64,000 bases of DNA, taken from assembly GCA_002869535.1 (NCBI GenBank), contig PKUK01000008.1, positions 540,351 through 604,350 on the forward strand, written 5' to 3'. A model generated the notes under the pieces. The model ran no database searches and was not told the DNA's origin. It was given only the letters and a program-made list of their open reading frames with translations. Source of the DNA: Arcobacter sp. Lineage in GTDB: Bacteria; Campylobacterota; Campylobacteria; Campylobacterales; Arcobacteraceae. Positions within the stretch are counted from its first letter, which is position 1. Every line of letters starts with the position of its first letter. Made by a program: the position numbers and the translations under genes. Shown here in pieces: positions 63,831 through 64,000 of this stretch.

Positions 63831-64000
63831 TTAAAGATATTTGTTTATATATCGTTTTATCATACTTTCATTACCCAATATTCCGCCTTGGTGTATATAT
63901 ATGATATCATCATCTTGAAAGTAATCTGATGATATCAAATTTAGCCAACCCAAACTATCATAAAGTAAGTCAAACTCTATATTAGTATCTTTTAAAAGTT
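63831..64000 (-). CDS. ACC deaminase / D-cysteine desulfhydrase-like protein (C-terminus only)
   Basis: The last 56 codons of a minus-strand gene that enters from the right edge. The end YIHQGGILGNESMIKRYINKYL in outline resembles the C-terminus of the PLP-dependent ACC deaminase/D-cysteine desulfhydrase family seen in Campylobacter relatives. Only this tail is visible, so the assignment is tentative. It lies 23 bases upstream of the double-sensor kinase start. Confidence 0.6.
   Translation of the reverse strand, partial: LLKDTNIEFDLLYDSLGWLNLISSDYFQDDDIIYIHQGGILGNESMIKRYINKYL

Overview
The window is about 64 kb of AT-rich DNA from a member of the Campylobacterota, most like Arcobacter and relatives (inference from gene content; no database search was possible). 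Pointers are a MagIII-type 3-methyladenine glycosylase, an ArsRS-like two-component pair, a bactofilin/M23 cell-shape pair, DUF2018, a class I fumarase, yajC-secD-secF, and many Cache-domain sensors. No rRNA, tRNA, CRISPR array or insertion-sequence transposase was seen.

Layout. 1-5.8 kb (minus strand): two CheY-like receivers, cheW, xseA, ubiE, a small membrane protein, an orphan ParA-like ATPase, magIII and a YmdB-type phosphoesterase. 5.7-9.4 kb: a small membrane protein, a BaiN/HI0933 flavoprotein and an ArsS/ArsR-like pair behind a Spy-like periplasmic protein. 9.4-15.3 kb: fumarase between a Cache histidine kinase and a Cache-PAS-GGDEF diguanylate cyclase. 15.5-19.4 kb: mfd, a hypothetical gene and a DUF445 protein. 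19.6-21.3 kb: an OlsF-like double acyltransferase gene with an internal stop. 21.3-30.8 kb (minus): a KefB-type antiporter, an SF2 helicase with a degenerate TOTE-type primase domain, bactofilin, M23 peptidase, folC, lptE, leuS and a DUF6394 protein. 30.9-32.7 kb: two related membrane proteins, one with a pentapeptide-like domain. 32.9-35.8 kb: secF, secD, yajC. 35.8-38.0 kb: lnt and a DMT exporter. 38.2-43.6 kb: a ribbon-helix-helix protein and an unknown partner leading into livJHMGF. 43.8-49.1 kb: putA and an FMN-binding glutamate-synthase-like protein. 49.1-52.6 kb: a porin and a frameshifted chemoreceptor, flanked by two copies of an 88-bp palindrome. 52.6-64 kb (minus): cca, mscS, proS, hemA, a polyprenyl synthetase, DUF2018, hisD, aroK, a two-sensor histidine kinase and the end of an ACC-deaminase-like gene.

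The most striking feature is a set of single-base lesions in genes that otherwise read through intact. Five genes (olsF-like, kefB-like, secF, livF, hemA) contain one in-frame stop. At each, one T-to-G change on the coding strand would give the Gly or Glu codon expected there: TGA from GGA twice and TAA from GAA three times. In addition, the baiN-like gene lacks a usable start codon (ATA where a TAATG overlap is expected), and the chemoreceptor has lost one base. hemA and secF are normally essential. Sequence error, oxidative (G-to-T) damage or a mutator lineage are the leading explanations. Stop-codon reassignment is unlikely, because TGA and TAA both end other genes here.

Other unexplained structure includes two families of intergenic palindromes whose arm differences keep base pairing, a hairpin that hides the ribosome-binding site of the Spy-like gene, and four tandem 11-bp repeats upstream of the ribbon-helix-helix gene.
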